Origin: Nitratidesulfovibrio termitidis HI1
GTDB taxonomy: Bacteria; Desulfobacterota; Desulfovibrionia; Desulfovibrionales; Desulfovibrionaceae
Assembly (NCBI RefSeq): GCF_000504305.1
Contig: NZ_KI632512.1
Location: 2,106,250-2,170,249, forward strand
DNA length: 64,000 nt
Reading direction: 5' to 3'
Under the pieces are notes generated by a model, which was not told where the DNA came from, did no database searches, and saw only the letters and a program-made list of their open reading frames with translations. Positions 26,356 to 35,939 of this stretch are shown one piece after another (positions within the stretch are counted from its first letter, which is position 1; each line of letters begins with the position of its first letter). Both the position numbers and the translations under genes were made by a program.

Positions 26356-26508
26356 GGGTGTCTCTGTCCGTCAGGTAGCGGGGCGTGCCACATGTGGGTG
26401 GGCGGCCCCGTGGGTGTTCGGGAAACGGCTGGCGGCGGACTTCCGGCATTTTCGGAACAAGGCGCGGGGCCATGCCCCGACCGAGAAGCCGTCGAAAGCC
26501 AACCGGAA

Positions 26509-27444
26509 TCAGTCCATGCAGCTATGCGGCGTCCGGGCGGATGTCCCCGTGCCGTTGCCGCCGGGTGGGGTGTCGTATGCGGGGGGCCGGTTGCCATCGC
26601 CGCCGACGTCCGGCGTTGCGCTGGTGATCCCACCGTGCATGTCCGCCGTGCCCGCCACCCTCAGCTGCTCGGGCTGGGCGCTGGTCTGGACACTAGTCAG
26701 GGCGCCGGGCGTGCCCACGCGGGTCACCTGGCCGTCGTCCAGTTCGGCGATGCGGTCGGCAAATTCGAAGATGCGGGCATCGTGGGTGACGATGACCAGC
26801 GCCCGGCCATCCACGGTGCCCACCCGGCGCAGCAGTTCCATGACCCGTTGCCCGTTGGCGTGGTCCAGGGCGCTGGTGGGTTCGTCGCAGACGATCAGTT
26901 GCGGCTGGTGCACCAGGGCGCGGGCAATGGCCACCCGCTGCTGCTGCCCGCCGGAAAGATCGCCGGGGGCGGATTCCGTCTTGTCGCCAAGGCCCACCAG
27001 TTCCAGCGCCGCTTCCGCCTTGCGCATGGACTCGCGCAGGGGCGCGCCGCAGATGCGCAGCGGCACGGAAACGTTCTCCGCCGCCGTCAGGGCAGGGTTC
27101 AGGTTGTAGGCCTGGAACACGAAACCTATGTTGCGGGCGCGAAAGGCCGCGCGGGGCCGGGGGGCCAGTGCGGTCATGTCCTGCCCCAGGATGCGGCAAC
27201 TGCCTTCCGTGGGGTCCAGAATGCCCGCCATGACCGAGATGAGCGTGGTCTTGCCGCAGCCGGAGGGCCCCACCAGCATCAGCAGTTCGCCGCGCTGCAC
27301 GGTCAGGTCCACGCCGCGCAGGGCGTGCACGGCGGTGGCCCCTTCTCCGTATCGCTTGCGCAGCCCGGCGCAGACCACGGCGGGGACTCCTGCACCAGTC
27401 GCGCCATTCGGGCCGGTCGTAGTATCCATGCTTCTGTCCTGCAT
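26509..27444 (-). CDS. ABC transporter ATPase (MacB/LolD/DevA type)
   Basis: The ATG at 27444 has GGGAG eight bases upstream. The 311-residue protein has Walker A GPSGCGKTT (about residue 58), the Q-loop FVFQAYNLNP, the signature LSGGQQQRVAIARAL, Walker B LIVCDEPTSALD and the H-loop VTHD. This set is characteristic of ATPases that power FtsX-type permeases in tripartite export. The final 70 residues are a Gly/Pro/Thr-rich tail with no known role. The permease is a separate gene 28 bases upstream. Confidence 0.93.
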   Translation of the reverse strand: MQDRSMDTTTGPNGATGAGVPAVVCAGLRKRYGEGATAVHALRGVDLTVQRGELLMLVGPSGCGKTTLISVMAGILDPTEGSCRILGQDMTALAPRPRAAFRARNIGFVFQAYNLNPALTAAENVSVPLRICGAPLRESMRKAEAALELVGLGDKTESAPGDLSGGQQQRVAIARALVHQPQLIVCDEPTSALDHANGQRVMELLRRVGTVDGRALVIVTHDARIFEFADRIAELDDGQVTRVGTPGALTSVQTSAQPEQLRVAGTADMHGGITSATPDVGGDGNRPPAYDTPPGGNGTGTSARTPHSCMD

Positions 27445-27472
27445 TCGTTCGGCTCCCGGTTGCCCAGTCGGC

Positions 27473-28621
27473 CTATTGCTTGAACACCACGGCCGGTTCC
27501 AGCCGCAGTACCTGGCGGATGCTGAGCGCCGCCGAAACCAGGGTGATGGACAACACCGCGCTGCCGCCCACCGCCAGAATCAGCGGTGAAAGGCGCATGC
27601 CCATGGGGTCGCCGGGCAGATTGCCCATGATCATGGCCATGCCCACCCCGATGCCGAAGCCGGTGCCCGCCACCAGCAGGGCCTGCGACAGGATCATCAG
27701 CAGCAGGGTGCGGTCGTCGGTGCCCATGGCCTTCAGCACGCCGAAGTGGCGCAATGCGTCCTGAGTGAAGTTGTGGAACATCAGCCCGGTGACCACCGCG
27801 CCGATGCAGAAGCTCATGAAAATGGTGGTGCCGAAGTGCATGATGATGGCCGTGCGCTTGATGAAATGCCGCAAGGTACGCACGCGGAAGTCGTCGGCGG
27901 TCAGGGCGTTGAGGCCGGTCTCCGACGCGATGCGCGCGGCAAGCGCGCGGTGGTCCTGCCCGGGCCGGGCCTTTACCAGCACGAAGGACATCACCTTGCG
28001 CTCGCTCTTGTTGAACACCTTCACCCGCGAATAGGTGGTGTACAGGATGGGTTGCGACTGGAAGGTGGGGGTGGCGTTGGCCACGCCCACCACCACGGCG
28101 CGGCGGTCGTTGACCTCCAGCGCGTCACCCACGCCCAGGGGACGCAGACCGTGGTCCGTCTGCACGGCAAGGCGGTTGGACGCGCCCTCGGCGTCCACCA
28201 CCACGGCATCGCTCATGCGCAGGTCCGCCATGCTGCCGGAGCGCATGACGCCCGGCGCGCCGATGAGCGACACGTCGTCCACGCCGATGAGCCCGCAGCC
28301 CACGGTGTTGCCGTCGGGCAGGCGCACCTTCAACTGGCCCTTGTGCAGGGGCACGGCCCATTCCACGCCGCTGACGCTGCGCACCAGGGAAAGGCGCGTG
28401 TCGGGCATGGCCTTCGATTCCTCCACCGACTGGGCCTGGGGGTCCATGACCCAGATGTCGGCGATGGCGATGTCGTCGATGAGCCCGTAGGTACGGGTAA
28501 GGATGCTGGCGAACACGGCGGGCTGCTGAGTCATGATCAGCGAGGTGAAGGCCAGGCTCAGCACCATGCCGAGGTACTTGCCCCGGTTGGCGAGCAGCAT
28601 CTTGAGCGCGATCTGATACAT
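27473..28621 (-). CDS. FtsX-type ABC permease (DevC/MacB-like)
   Basis: The start is placed at ATG 28621 (MYQIALKMLLANRGKYLG), where the first amphipathic region of the family begins. An ATG at 28651 has AAGGGA only two bases away, and the frame is open to 28735. The 382-residue product has TM1 at about 17-38 and a periplasmic domain of about 200 residues. Three helices lie near 262-285, 310-335 and 347-370, the classic FtsX layout. It is the first gene of the five-gene efflux operon. The substrate is unknown; related systems export lipids, peptides or macrolides. Confidence 0.85.
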   Translation of the reverse strand: MYQIALKMLLANRGKYLGMVLSLAFTSLIMTQQPAVFASILTRTYGLIDDIAIADIWVMDPQAQSVEESKAMPDTRLSLVRSVSGVEWAVPLHKGQLKVRLPDGNTVGCGLIGVDDVSLIGAPGVMRSGSMADLRMSDAVVVDAEGASNRLAVQTDHGLRPLGVGDALEVNDRRAVVVGVANATPTFQSQPILYTTYSRVKVFNKSERKVMSFVLVKARPGQDHRALAARIASETGLNALTADDFRVRTLRHFIKRTAIIMHFGTTIFMSFCIGAVVTGLMFHNFTQDALRHFGVLKAMGTDDRTLLLMILSQALLVAGTGFGIGVGMAMIMGNLPGDPMGMRLSPLILAVGGSAVLSITLVSAALSIRQVLRLEPAVVFKQ

Positions 28622-28860
28622 GCGGATTCCGATGTCTGTTTGGCGCCGCATATTCCCTTCGCAAGGGCGGCGAGCGAAGCGGCAAGCCGGGGCGCCCGCG
28701 TGCGGGCAGCGCCTGACGGCCTGCGCCGGGACCATCCCGGCGGCCAGCGAACGCCGGGGAAACCGGAGAGGAAGGGAAAAACCACCCGGTCCCCTTGCCG
28801 ACCCTGCGGAAAGGAACGGCGCCTGACCAGGGTTCTAGCCTTGCGGCGTAACCGTTGTAT

Positions 28861-28943
28861 GTGTTGCCCGTTGCCGCTTCATTGCCGCAACAGGCAAAGT
28901 GTTGCCGCGTATTGCACCCCGCGCGACGGAAACACTGTGTTGC
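28861..28943. promoter_or_regulatory. three GTGTTGC heptamers 38 bp apart in the divergent efflux/two-component region
   Basis: GTGTTGC occurs at 28861-28867, 28899-28905 and 28937-28943, with exactly 38 bp between starts. TTGCCGC and an inverted GCAACA lie between them. This is the 366-base gap between the permease gene and the response regulator, so the sites are well placed to be operators for that regulator on both promoters. I found no confident -35/-10. Confidence 0.5.
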
Positions 28944-28987
28944 AAAAAAACCGTGCACGGGGCCCGGCACGGCGCTATAGGTGACCC

Positions 28988-29815
28988 ATGAACACCCCGG
29001 AACACATCCTGGTCGTGGACGACGACCCCGAAATCCGCGATCTGCTCACCGGCTATCTCGACAAGCACGGCTTTCGCGCCGAGTCGGCCGCCGAGGGCGC
29101 AGAGATGTTCCGCATGCTCGAGGTAGGCCGCTACGACCTCGTGGTGCTGGACGTGATGCTGCCCGGCGACGACGGGCTTACCTTGTGCCGCAAGCTGCGC
29201 GCCCGGTCTGAACTGCCGGTGATCATGCTGACCGCGCTGGACGATGACACAGACCGCATCATCGGGCTGGAACTGGGGGCCGACGACTACGTGGCCAAGC
29301 CGTTCAACCCGCGCGAACTGGTGGCCCGCATCCGCACCGTGCTGCGCCGTGCCCGATCCCTGCCCGAAAACATCGCCCAGGCCGAGCCGGAGGCCATGTC
29401 GCGCACCATCCGCTTTGCCGGGTGGACGCTGGACACGGTACCCCGCCATCTGGTGGCCCCGGACGGGGTGGTGGTGAACCTGAGCGGCGCGGAATACCGC
29501 CTGCTGCGGGTTTTCCTGAAGTATCCCAACAGGGTGATGAGCCGCGACCAGTTGCTGGACCTGACCCAGGGCCGCGCGGCGGAAGCCTTTGACCGGTCCA
29601 TCGACGTGCTGGTCAGCCGCCTGCGCACCCGGCTGCGCGACAACGGGCGCGAGCCGCAGATCATCAAGACCGTGCGCGGCGACGGCTACTATCTGGCCAC
29701 CGACGTGGAACGCGATGCCGGGACCGATGGCGCCCCGGACGGCACCCCGAATGGTGCGCCTGACCCCGCGCCCGGCACGCCTCCTCCCTCTTTCCCCGGC
29801 CCGGTCGACGCATGA
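28988..29815 (+). CDS. OmpR-family response regulator of the efflux operon
   Basis: The 275-residue product has a receiver domain with VVDDDPE, phospho-acceptor Asp in DLVVLDVMLPGDDG (about residue 55) and lysine in VAKPFNPRE. The winged-helix domain is at about 140-240 (DRSIDVLVSRLRTRLRD, TVRGDGYYL). A 30-residue Pro/Gly/Asp-rich tail follows. It overlaps the kinase gene by four bases (ATGA). It is divergent from the efflux operon, an arrangement that usually means direct control of it. Confidence 0.9.
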   Translation: MNTPEHILVVDDDPEIRDLLTGYLDKHGFRAESAAEGAEMFRMLEVGRYDLVVLDVMLPGDDGLTLCRKLRARSELPVIMLTALDDDTDRIIGLELGADDYVAKPFNPRELVARIRTVLRRARSLPENIAQAEPEAMSRTIRFAGWTLDTVPRHLVAPDGVVVNLSGAEYRLLRVFLKYPNRVMSRDQLLDLTQGRAAEAFDRSIDVLVSRLRTRLRDNGREPQIIKTVRGDGYYLATDVERDAGTDGAPDGTPNGAPDPAPGTPPPSFPGPVDA

Positions 29816-31446
29816 GTCCCGCACCCGCGGCGCGCCCGTCCCAACGGCCACCGTTCCCCGCCGCACGCCTGCTGGCGGCGCTGCCGCCGCGTACCCTGCG
29901 TGGCCGGGTGGTGCTGGTGCTGGCATGCGGCATGGTGCTCATCCAGATCGTCAGCATGCTGTACGTGGTCTCGCGCGGGGGGCCGTTCGTGTACAGTTCC
30001 GTGGCCCGACAGGCCGCCATGCGCCTTGCCGGGCAGGCCCTGCTGCTGGATGCCGCAAAGCCGGACGCACGGGCAGGCATGATCGCCCAGATGGTGCAGG
30101 GCGCAAGCCGCATCGCCCTGACCACCACCCCGCCCATCAGGCCCCATGGCCGCGTGCCCTCGTCCGAACAGCCCGGGACGACGGGCATGACGGGCATGAC
30201 GGGCACAACGGGCACAGCGGGCACGAACGATGCACCTGGCGTAACCGGCATACCCGGCCTGGCCGCCGACGTGTATTCCTCCATCTTCGCGGAGCATCTG
30301 CGCGGACTGCTGGCCCCGGACATGCAGCTTGTCTGCCGGGTGGACGGCATTGCCCGCGACGTGGGGCGCCGTCCGCCGCCGCCCCCGGGGCGCATCGACG
30401 ACGGCCACTACGACATCGGCTACACCGTGGGCGTACGCCTGCGCGACGGCATGTGGGCCGTGTTCACCCACGTGCTGCCCGAGGGCGACCGGCCGTGGAT
30501 ACCCCAACCCATGCTGTGGGATCTGGGCTGGCGCATCGTGGGAGTGGCCCTGCTGGGCCTGCTGGTGGTGGGCTGGATGACCCGCCCCCTGCGCATGCTG
30601 GCCGACGCCGCCGACGAATTCGGCGCCGGGCTGGTGCGTGCGCCCCTGCCGGAGCGCGGCCCGCTGGAAATCCGCCGCGCGGCGCAGGCCTTCAACCGCA
30701 TGCAGGACCGCATCCGCCAATTCGTGGACGAGCGCGGACGGCTGCTGGCCGCCATCTCGCACGACCTGCGCACCCCGGTCACCCGCATGCGCCTGCGCGC
30801 GGACCAGGTGGAGCCGCCGGAACTGCGCGAACGGTTCCTGGCCGATCTTGACGAAATACGGGATCTGCTCTCCACCACCATCGACTTCGTGCGCAGCACC
30901 GACAGCCGCGAGGCAACCGCCGCCGTGGACGTGACCGCCCTGCTGGAAAGCCTGGCCGAGGACTGTCTGGATCTGCACACCGGTCAGGCAGGGCTGGCCG
31001 AGCAGGCCGGACAATCAGGCCTGGCAGGGCAGACAGCCCAGGCCCCGCTACGCATCACCCTGCACGGCACCGCCGAAGGTCGGCCCACCCACATCTCGGC
31101 CCAGCCCCTGGCGCTGAAGCGCTGCCTGTCCAACCTGCTGGAAAATGCGGCGCGCTACGGCGGCGGGCAGGTGGACATAGAGGTGCGCGAGGCTGGCGAC
31201 ACGCTGTCCGTGGCCATCCGCGACCGGGGCCCAGGCCTGCCGGAACATTACACGGACAAGGTATTCGAACCGTTCTTTCGCGTGGAGCATTCACGCAACC
31301 GCCAGACCGGCGGCAGCGGCCTTGGCCTGTCCATTGCCCGCAACATCGCCCGCCAGCACGGCGGCGACATCACCCTGACCAACCGCGATGGCGGCGGGCT
31401 GGAAGCGCTGCTGCGCCTGCCGCGCGCGCGCCACGAACGTCCGTGA
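29812..31446 (+). CDS. EnvZ-like sensor histidine kinase
   Basis: The 544-residue product has TM1 at about 33-53 and a periplasmic domain. A low-complexity Gly-Thr-Met segment at about residues 122-138 is encoded by nonamer repeats. TM2 is at about 240-258, followed by HAMP and HisKA with H317 in AISHDLRTPVTRM. The ATPase boxes are NLLENAARYGGG, RDRGPGLPE and GGSGLGLSIARNIARQHGG. A Gly/Gln/Ala-rich loop sits between HisKA and the ATPase domain. It is coupled to the regulator gene by an ATGA overlap. A terminator follows eight bases after the stop. Confidence 0.9.
   Translation: MSPAPAARPSQRPPFPAARLLAALPPRTLRGRVVLVLACGMVLIQIVSMLYVVSRGGPFVYSSVARQAAMRLAGQALLLDAAKPDARAGMIAQMVQGASRIALTTTPPIRPHGRVPSSEQPGTTGMTGMTGTTGTAGTNDAPGVTGIPGLAADVYSSIFAEHLRGLLAPDMQLVCRVDGIARDVGRRPPPPPGRIDDGHYDIGYTVGVRLRDGMWAVFTHVLPEGDRPWIPQPMLWDLGWRIVGVALLGLLVVGWMTRPLRMLADAADEFGAGLVRAPLPERGPLEIRRAAQAFNRMQDRIRQFVDERGRLLAAISHDLRTPVTRMRLRADQVEPPELRERFLADLDEIRDLLSTTIDFVRSTDSREATAAVDVTALLESLAEDCLDLHTGQAGLAEQAGQSGLAGQTAQAPLRITLHGTAEGRPTHISAQPLALKRCLSNLLENAARYGGGQVDIEVREAGDTLSVAIRDRGPGLPEHYTDKVFEPFFRVEHSRNRQTGGSGLGLSIARNIARQHGGDITLTNRDGGGLEALLRLPRARHERP
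30181..30225. repeat. five 9-bp repeats (ACGGGCATG type) within the kinase gene
   Basis: Units start at 30181, 30190, 30199, 30208 and 30217; the first two are identical and the others differ by one to three bases. They encode a Thr-Gly-Met/Thr run in the periplasmic sensor domain. Confidence 0.8.
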
Positions 31447-31453
31447 TCCGTTT

Positions 31454-31487
31454 GGGTGGGGCACCCGGTGCGTGTCCCACCCTTTCT
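31454..31487 (+). terminator. Rho-independent terminator after the EnvZ-like kinase
   Basis: The arms GGGTGGGGCAC (31454-31464) and GTGTCCCACCC (31472-31482) pair over 11 bp with one G-T pair, followed by TTTCT. Confidence 0.75.
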
Positions 31488-31734
31488 CCACCCGCCCCCT
31501 GTCGTCGCGTCTTTCGCTGCGCGGCATGCTGATCATCCCACCCCATCAAGTCTGAACGCCACGCCCCAAAGGCTGCCCCACACCTTCGTATTTCACGCCA
31601 GTGAAGCCCTTATTTCTACCGCAGCTGTCTGAAATTGCAAAAAAAACTGATTGAGGCACTCCACATGCATCCCTCAATTAGAATATCTGTGCCAGCATCC
31701 CACGGAAAATACTGTAGAATATTGCCTCACCCGC

Positions 31735-31761
31735 TAACCTCTTCGGCATTCCTGCCGATTG
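31735..31761 (+). promoter_or_regulatory. sigma-28-type promoter of the chemoreceptor gene
   Basis: TAACCTCT (31735-31742), 11 bases, then GCCGATTG (31754-31761) fit TAAAGTTT-N11-GCCGATAA with exact spacing and most key bases. It would start transcription about 25-30 bases before ATG 31795. This excludes the longer upstream start at 31759. The rest of the 348-base gap has only the preceding terminator and AT-rich sequence. Confidence 0.6.
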
Positions 31762-31794
31762 AACCTACGGGGCTGCATGCATCAGGGAGGCATA

Positions 31795-34122
31795 ATGCGG
31801 GGTACTACGGGATTCTTCGACAAGCTGAACACCCGGATCGGCGCGCTGGTCATCGCGCTGCTGGCGGTCGGTTTCGGCGGGCTGGGCTGGTACGTCACTT
31901 CTGCCACCACCAACCTGGCGCTGGACTTGCAACAACGCAGTTCCCAGGGGTTGGTGGATACGGCGCAGGTAGCCGCAGATATCACACTGGAAAATCAGAA
32001 GAAGCTGGTCATCGCTCTGGCCCGGCAACGGGCCATCGTGGAAGCTGTCGCGAGTGGCAACGACGAAAGCGGCGCGGCCCAGAACCGCTTCCGCGACTAT
32101 CTGCGCACCTACAAGGACATCTGGTCTGCCTACGCCTTCGATAAACGGGGCGTGGTGGTTGCCGGGGCCAACAATGGCGGCGCCGACGAGCGCGGCCAGG
32201 ACAAGAGCGGGCACGCCGTGGTCCGCGAGGTGCTGAACGGCAGCGAACTGTCCATGGACAAGACCGTGGCCAAGGGCGGCGGTAGAATGATCTTCCGCAT
32301 GGCCACTGCGCTGCGCGACGCGTCTGGCGCGCTCATCGGCGGGGTGCAGGTGTCGTTCGACTTCAACGCCTTCACCGAAGCCGCCATCTCGCCCATCAGG
32401 GTCGGGCAGACCGGCTACCTGTATATCCTGGATGGGGACGGCACCTTCATCGCCCACCCCGATCCGGCCACCCTGCTGCAACCCGGCAAGGACCTGCCCT
32501 TCGTGCGCGAGATGCTGGCCAACCCGCGCGGCACGTTGCAGTACGAATTCAAGGGCACGCGTAAACTGGCGGCATACACCCGGATGGACAAGACGGGCTG
32601 GATCATTGCCAGCACCGTGAACGAAGCGGAATTGCTGGCAGAGGCGTATTCGCTACGCAATGTGGTGGCGGGCATTGCCACGCTGGTCTGCGTGGTGCTG
32701 GCCGTTGTTGTGGTGCTGATGCTGCGCAGAATGGTGGTGTTGCCCCTGCAGGCCATGGGCCAATTCACGGCGGACATTGCCGGGGGCAACTTCGGCACCA
32801 CGCTGGATGGCAGTTTTGCCTGCGAGCTGGCGGAGCTTGCCGACAACACCCGGCGCATGAAGGACAGCATCAAGCGCGAACTGGGCTTTGCCCGGGGCGT
32901 GCTGGAGGGCATTCCCACCCCGTGCGGCATCGTGGCGCCGGATTTCACCATGTCCTGGGCCAACCCTCAGGTCTGTGAACTGCTGGGCAGGCCAAAGCCC
33001 CCATCGGACTATTACGGCATGAAATCCGGCGAGTTCTACTGGTTCGACCCCAACCGGGAAACGATGTCTGACAAGGCCATCAAGGAACGGCGCACCCTGA
33101 CCGGCAAGAACGTGTGGACATCGCAGGACGGCACGCGCACCGTGCACATCGACGTGGTGACCACCCCGTTCTACGACATGGACGGCGAACTGCTGGGCTC
33201 CATCTCGTTCTGGAACGACATCAGCGAGATGGTGGAAAAGCAGCACCAGATCGAGGCCCAGCGTGACCGCATCGCCGAGGCGGCACGCGCGGCCATGGAC
33301 ATTTCCGCCCGGCTGTCCACGGCGGCGGAAGAACTGGCCTCGCAGATAGAGGAATCCAGCCGGGGCACGGAAAACCAGAAGACCCGCGTTGCCGAATCGG
33401 CCACTGCCGTGGAACAGATGAACGCTTCCATCCTGGAAGTGGCGCGCAGCGCGGGCAGTGCCGCGGAAAACGCCGACCTTGCCCGTTCCCGCGCCGAACA
33501 GGGCGAAAAGGTGGTGCAGGACACGGTGGGTTCCATCCGCGCCCTGCGCGACCGCATGACCGAAATGGGCGGCAGCCTGCATGAACTGGGCAAGCAGGCC
33601 GACGGCATTGGCGCCATCATCGACATGATCTCGGACATCGCCGACCAGACCAACCTGCTGGCCCTGAACGCGGCCATCGAGGCGGCCCGCGCGGGCGACG
33701 CCGGGCGCGGATTCGCCGTTGTGGCGGACGAGGTGCGGAAGCTGGCGGAAAAGACCATGAGCGCCACCAGCGAGGTGGGGCAGGTCATCCGGGCCATCCA
33801 GCAGGTGACCCAGAAAAGCGTGGACCTGATGGGCCTTGCCGGCGCCGACGCGGACACCTCTGCGGAGCGGTCCGCCCAGGCCGGGACCTCGCTGCACGAG
33901 ATACTGCGCGTTTCAGTGGACACGGCGGACATGGTGCGGTCCATCGCATCCGCCGCAGAGGAACAGTCCGCGACCAGCGAACAGATTGCCCGCGCCACCG
34001 AAGAACTGAACGTCATCTCCAGCGAGACGGCAGAGGCCATGAACCAGTCGGCCATGGCCATCGCCGAGGTGGCCCGCATGGCCGAGGAACTGCGCGCCAT
34101 CATCGAGGGCATGAAGTCGTAG
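31795..34122 (+). CDS. methyl-accepting chemotaxis protein with Cache and PAS domains
   Basis: The start is ATG 31795 with GGGAGG (31785-31790). The 775-residue receptor has TM1 at about 15-37 and a periplasmic Cache sensor (about 40-280; [17 protein letters not shown] near 205). TM2 is at about 290-312, followed by HAMP and a cytoplasmic PAS domain (about 370-490; [16 protein letters not shown]). The signalling hairpin follows, with the conserved tip [19 protein letters not shown] and [15 protein letters not shown]. It has a flagellar-type promoter, so it is probably co-expressed with motility genes. No C-terminal CheR-binding pentapeptide is present. The ligand is unknown. Confidence 0.93.
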   Translation: MRGTTGFFDKLNTRIGALVIALLAVGFGGLGWYVTSATTNLALDLQQRSSQGLVDTAQVAADITLENQKKLVIALARQRAIVEAVASGNDESGAAQNRFRDYLRTYKDIWSAYAFDKRGVVVAGANNGGADERGQDKSGHAVVREVLNGSELSMDKTVAKGGGRMIFRMATALRDASGALIGGVQVSFDFNAFTEAAISPIRVGQTGYLYILDGDGTFIAHPDPATLLQPGKDLPFVREMLANPRGTLQYEFKGTRKLAAYTRMDKTGWIIASTVNEAELLAEAYSLRNVVAGIATLVCVVLAVVVVLMLRRMVVLPLQAMGQFTADIAGGNFGTTLDGSFACELAELADNTRRMKDSIKRELGFARGVLEGIPTPCGIVAPDFTMSWANPQVCELLGRPKPPSDYYGMKSGEFYWFDPNRETMSDKAIKERRTLTGKNVWTSQDGTRTVHIDVVTTPFYDMDGELLGSISFWNDISEMVEKQHQIEAQRDRIAEAARAAMDISARLSTAAEELASQIEESSRGTENQKTRVAESATAVEQMNASILEVARSAGSAAENADLARSRAEQGEKVVQDTVGSIRALRDRMTEMGGSLHELGKQADGIGAIIDMISDIADQTNLLALNAAIEAARAGDAGRGFAVVADEVRKLAEKTMSATSEVGQVIRAIQQVTQKSVDLMGLAGADADTSAERSAQAGTSLHEILRVSVDTADMVRSIASAAEEQSATSEQIARATEELNVISSETAEAMNQSAMAIAEVARMAEELRAIIEGMKS

Positions 34123-34159
34123 CCGAGAACGCCCTGACGGGGACTGCGCATGAAAAGAA

Positions 34160-34198
34160 AAGGGGTTCGTCCTGTTCGGACGAACCCCTTCGTTTATG
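34160..34198. terminator. bidirectional terminator between chemoreceptor and tRNA-Val
   Basis: The arms AAGGGGTTCGTCC (34160-34172) and GGACGAACCCCTT (34178-34190) form a 13-bp perfect stem with a 5-base loop. It reads into CGTTT on the plus strand and into TTTTCTTTT on the minus strand, so it can close both the chemoreceptor and the tRNA transcript. Confidence 0.85.
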
Positions 34199-34201
34199 CT
34201 A

Positions 34202-34277
34202 TGGTGGGCGGTGAGGGGATCGAACCCCCGGCATTCGGCTTGTAAGGCCGACGCTCTACCAGCTGAGCTAACCGCCC
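34202..34277 (-). tRNA. tRNA-Val (anticodon UAC)
   Basis: On the minus strand the 76-base sequence folds as a full cloverleaf. The acceptor GGGCGGT pairs with ACCGCCC over seven perfect pairs. D arm GCTC/GAGC, anticodon stem TCGGC/GCCGA with loop CTTACAA, and T stem GGGGG/CCCTC with TTCGATC follow. The anticodon TAC reads GUA and related valine codons. Discriminator A and the CCA end are encoded (34205 and 34204-34202). Confidence 0.97.
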
Positions 34278-34608
34278 CGATATGGCAAGGTAAATACGGC
34301 AAGGCAATGATGACAAGACATCAATGGCAGGACATACGCCATGTTGCCTGAAAGCACCATGGTGCTCCCCCCCCGGCGACGACAATCGGCTCCAGACCGC
34401 TGCCGCCCGTGACGGGATACTGCTCATAGTGCAGGGGCGGCGGTCATGTCAAACACCTTGTGCTTTTGTACTGGACATTGTGACGTCGGATATCTATGTA
34501 GCACTCGCGCGGCCCTGTGTCCGCCGTGCCACCGCCCACAGCGGCGTGCGGACACCGGCGCACGCGCCGACTTGCGAACCGGCCGACGGACCGTGAATCC
34601 GCCCCCTC
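34278..34608. other. gene-free stretch upstream of tRNA-Val and the GAF protein
   Basis: I see no convincing ORF, repeat or hairpin here. The part next to the tRNA is AT-richer than the surroundings and should hold the tRNA promoter, but no -35/-10 pair with good spacing could be fixed. It is divergent to the GAF gene. Confidence 0.4.
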
Positions 34609-35763
34609 ATGCCCCCCACAGCCCCCCACACGTTGCGGCAGGACATCTCCCTGCTGCTCCGCTCCGCGCCGCCCAGGGCGCGCGCCGCCATCCTCGCCCT
34701 GCTGCCCGCCGCCAAGGCCGTGCTGGACACGGGCTGGCGACCCGACATGCATGCCGCGCCCATCCGCAACTGGCGCGACCTGATGCAACTGCTGTCCGGC
34801 CTCACCACCCAGCGCCACGACACGGAAACCCTGTTGCGCGTCACCAGCGAACTGCTGGGCATCGCCGACGAAATGGCCCCGCCGGAAATGGTCCTGCGCG
34901 AAAGCGCCGCCGTACTGCTGCGCGCCTTTCACGCCGACATGTTCGTGTGCCGCCTGCGCGACGACGAGGGCGAGTGGCAGATCATCTCCGCAGAACGCGA
35001 GGACGGTGGCCCCGTGCCGCTGCTGTCGCCGGTTCTGGAAGAAGGCCTGGCCGGGCACCCGGTCATGCGCGCGGTATGCGACGGCACCCGCCACGTGCTC
35101 TCCAACAACCTGATGGGCATGGACCGCGGCGGCGAATCGTACGACTGCATGGCCTACAAGGTGGGCTACCGCTCGCGTCTGGCCTTCGTGCTGCGCGACC
35201 GGGGCGGTCGCCCGCCCTTCGGGCTGGTGCTGCTGTATTCCGAGCGTGAGCACGGCTTCGACAGCTACGACGCCCGTTTTCTGGCCAAGTGCTCGCGCAT
35301 CGTGGCCCTGACCACCGGCAGCCGCGTGGCCGTTGCCCGCGACGCGCTGGAAAAGGCCGCCGGGGCCGTGGCCCACCACGGCAACAACGCCCTGGCCATT
35401 CTGCGCAACCACGCGGAATACTGCGCGGAACTGCTTGACGACATGGCCGACGACTGGGATGACGCCGTGCACGCCGCCGACGAACTGCGCGAGCTTCTGC
35501 CCGAAGGCTCCAAGGCCCACGCAGCCGCCGCGCGGCTGGCCAACGCCCTGCACGGCATGGACACGCTGCAACTTACCGAGCAGCTGGATGGTGTGCTGCG
35601 TTCCACCCGGCGCATCGCCCGCATCATCGACGCGCTGGAGGAATCGGCCGAAAAGCCCCGCCTGATGCACTATGTGCTGGGCCGCCACGTGCTGGACCTG
35701 GGCAACCCCGCCGACGAGGAAGAGGAAATGGAAACCCTGCGCAAGACCTGCTGCACGGCGTAA
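34609..35763 (+). CDS. GAF-domain protein with a kinase-like helical region but no ATPase domain
   Basis: The 384-residue soluble protein has a GAF-like sensor domain at about 95-245 (FHADMFVCRLRDDEGEWQI, SRLAFVLRDRGGRPPFGLVLLY). A helical segment with AVAHHGNNALAILRNHAEYC (about 255-274) follows. That segment looks like the phospho-acceptor helix of histidine kinases (H-x-x-N-N), yet no N, G1 or G2 ATP-binding box follows and the protein ends after about 110 more helical residues. It could be a phosphotransfer or dimerising scaffold, or a decayed kinase. It is monocistronic with a hairpin after it. Confidence 0.6.
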   Translation: MPPTAPHTLRQDISLLLRSAPPRARAAILALLPAAKAVLDTGWRPDMHAAPIRNWRDLMQLLSGLTTQRHDTETLLRVTSELLGIADEMAPPEMVLRESAAVLLRAFHADMFVCRLRDDEGEWQIISAEREDGGPVPLLSPVLEEGLAGHPVMRAVCDGTRHVLSNNLMGMDRGGESYDCMAYKVGYRSRLAFVLRDRGGRPPFGLVLLYSEREHGFDSYDARFLAKCSRIVALTTGSRVAVARDALEKAAGAVAHHGNNALAILRNHAEYCAELLDDMADDWDDAVHAADELRELLPEGSKAHAAAARLANALHGMDTLQLTEQLDGVLRSTRRIARIIDALEESAEKPRLMHYVLGRHVLDLGNPADEEEEMETLRKTCCTA

Positions 35764-35846
35764 CCGCCACGGCAGGGCGCGGGCATCCCCTGCCCCGCGT
35801 GCCCCGACCCGTTGTTCGAAAGTTCACCGGCATGGCCGGAACGAAA

Positions 35847-35879
35847 AGAGCGCCGATGGACCGCATCCATCGGCGCTCT
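35847..35879. terminator. hairpin between the GAF gene and the minus-strand polysaccharide genes
   Basis: The arms AGAGCGCCGATGG (35847-35859) and CCATCGGCGCTCT (35867-35879) form a 13-bp perfect stem. On the minus strand it runs into TTTTCGT, so it most likely ends the minus-strand operon; it may also end the GAF transcript. Confidence 0.65.
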
Positions 35880-35939
35880 CGCTTAGTCATTTCACAATCG
35901 GCCGGGCGGCCAGCCAATTCGGTTGCGGTGTCCGCCGGT

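Noticed and set aside
34324-34596. 90-codon plus-strand ORF before the GAF gene
   Set aside because: No ribosome site, no recognisable domain, and composition typical of chance frames.
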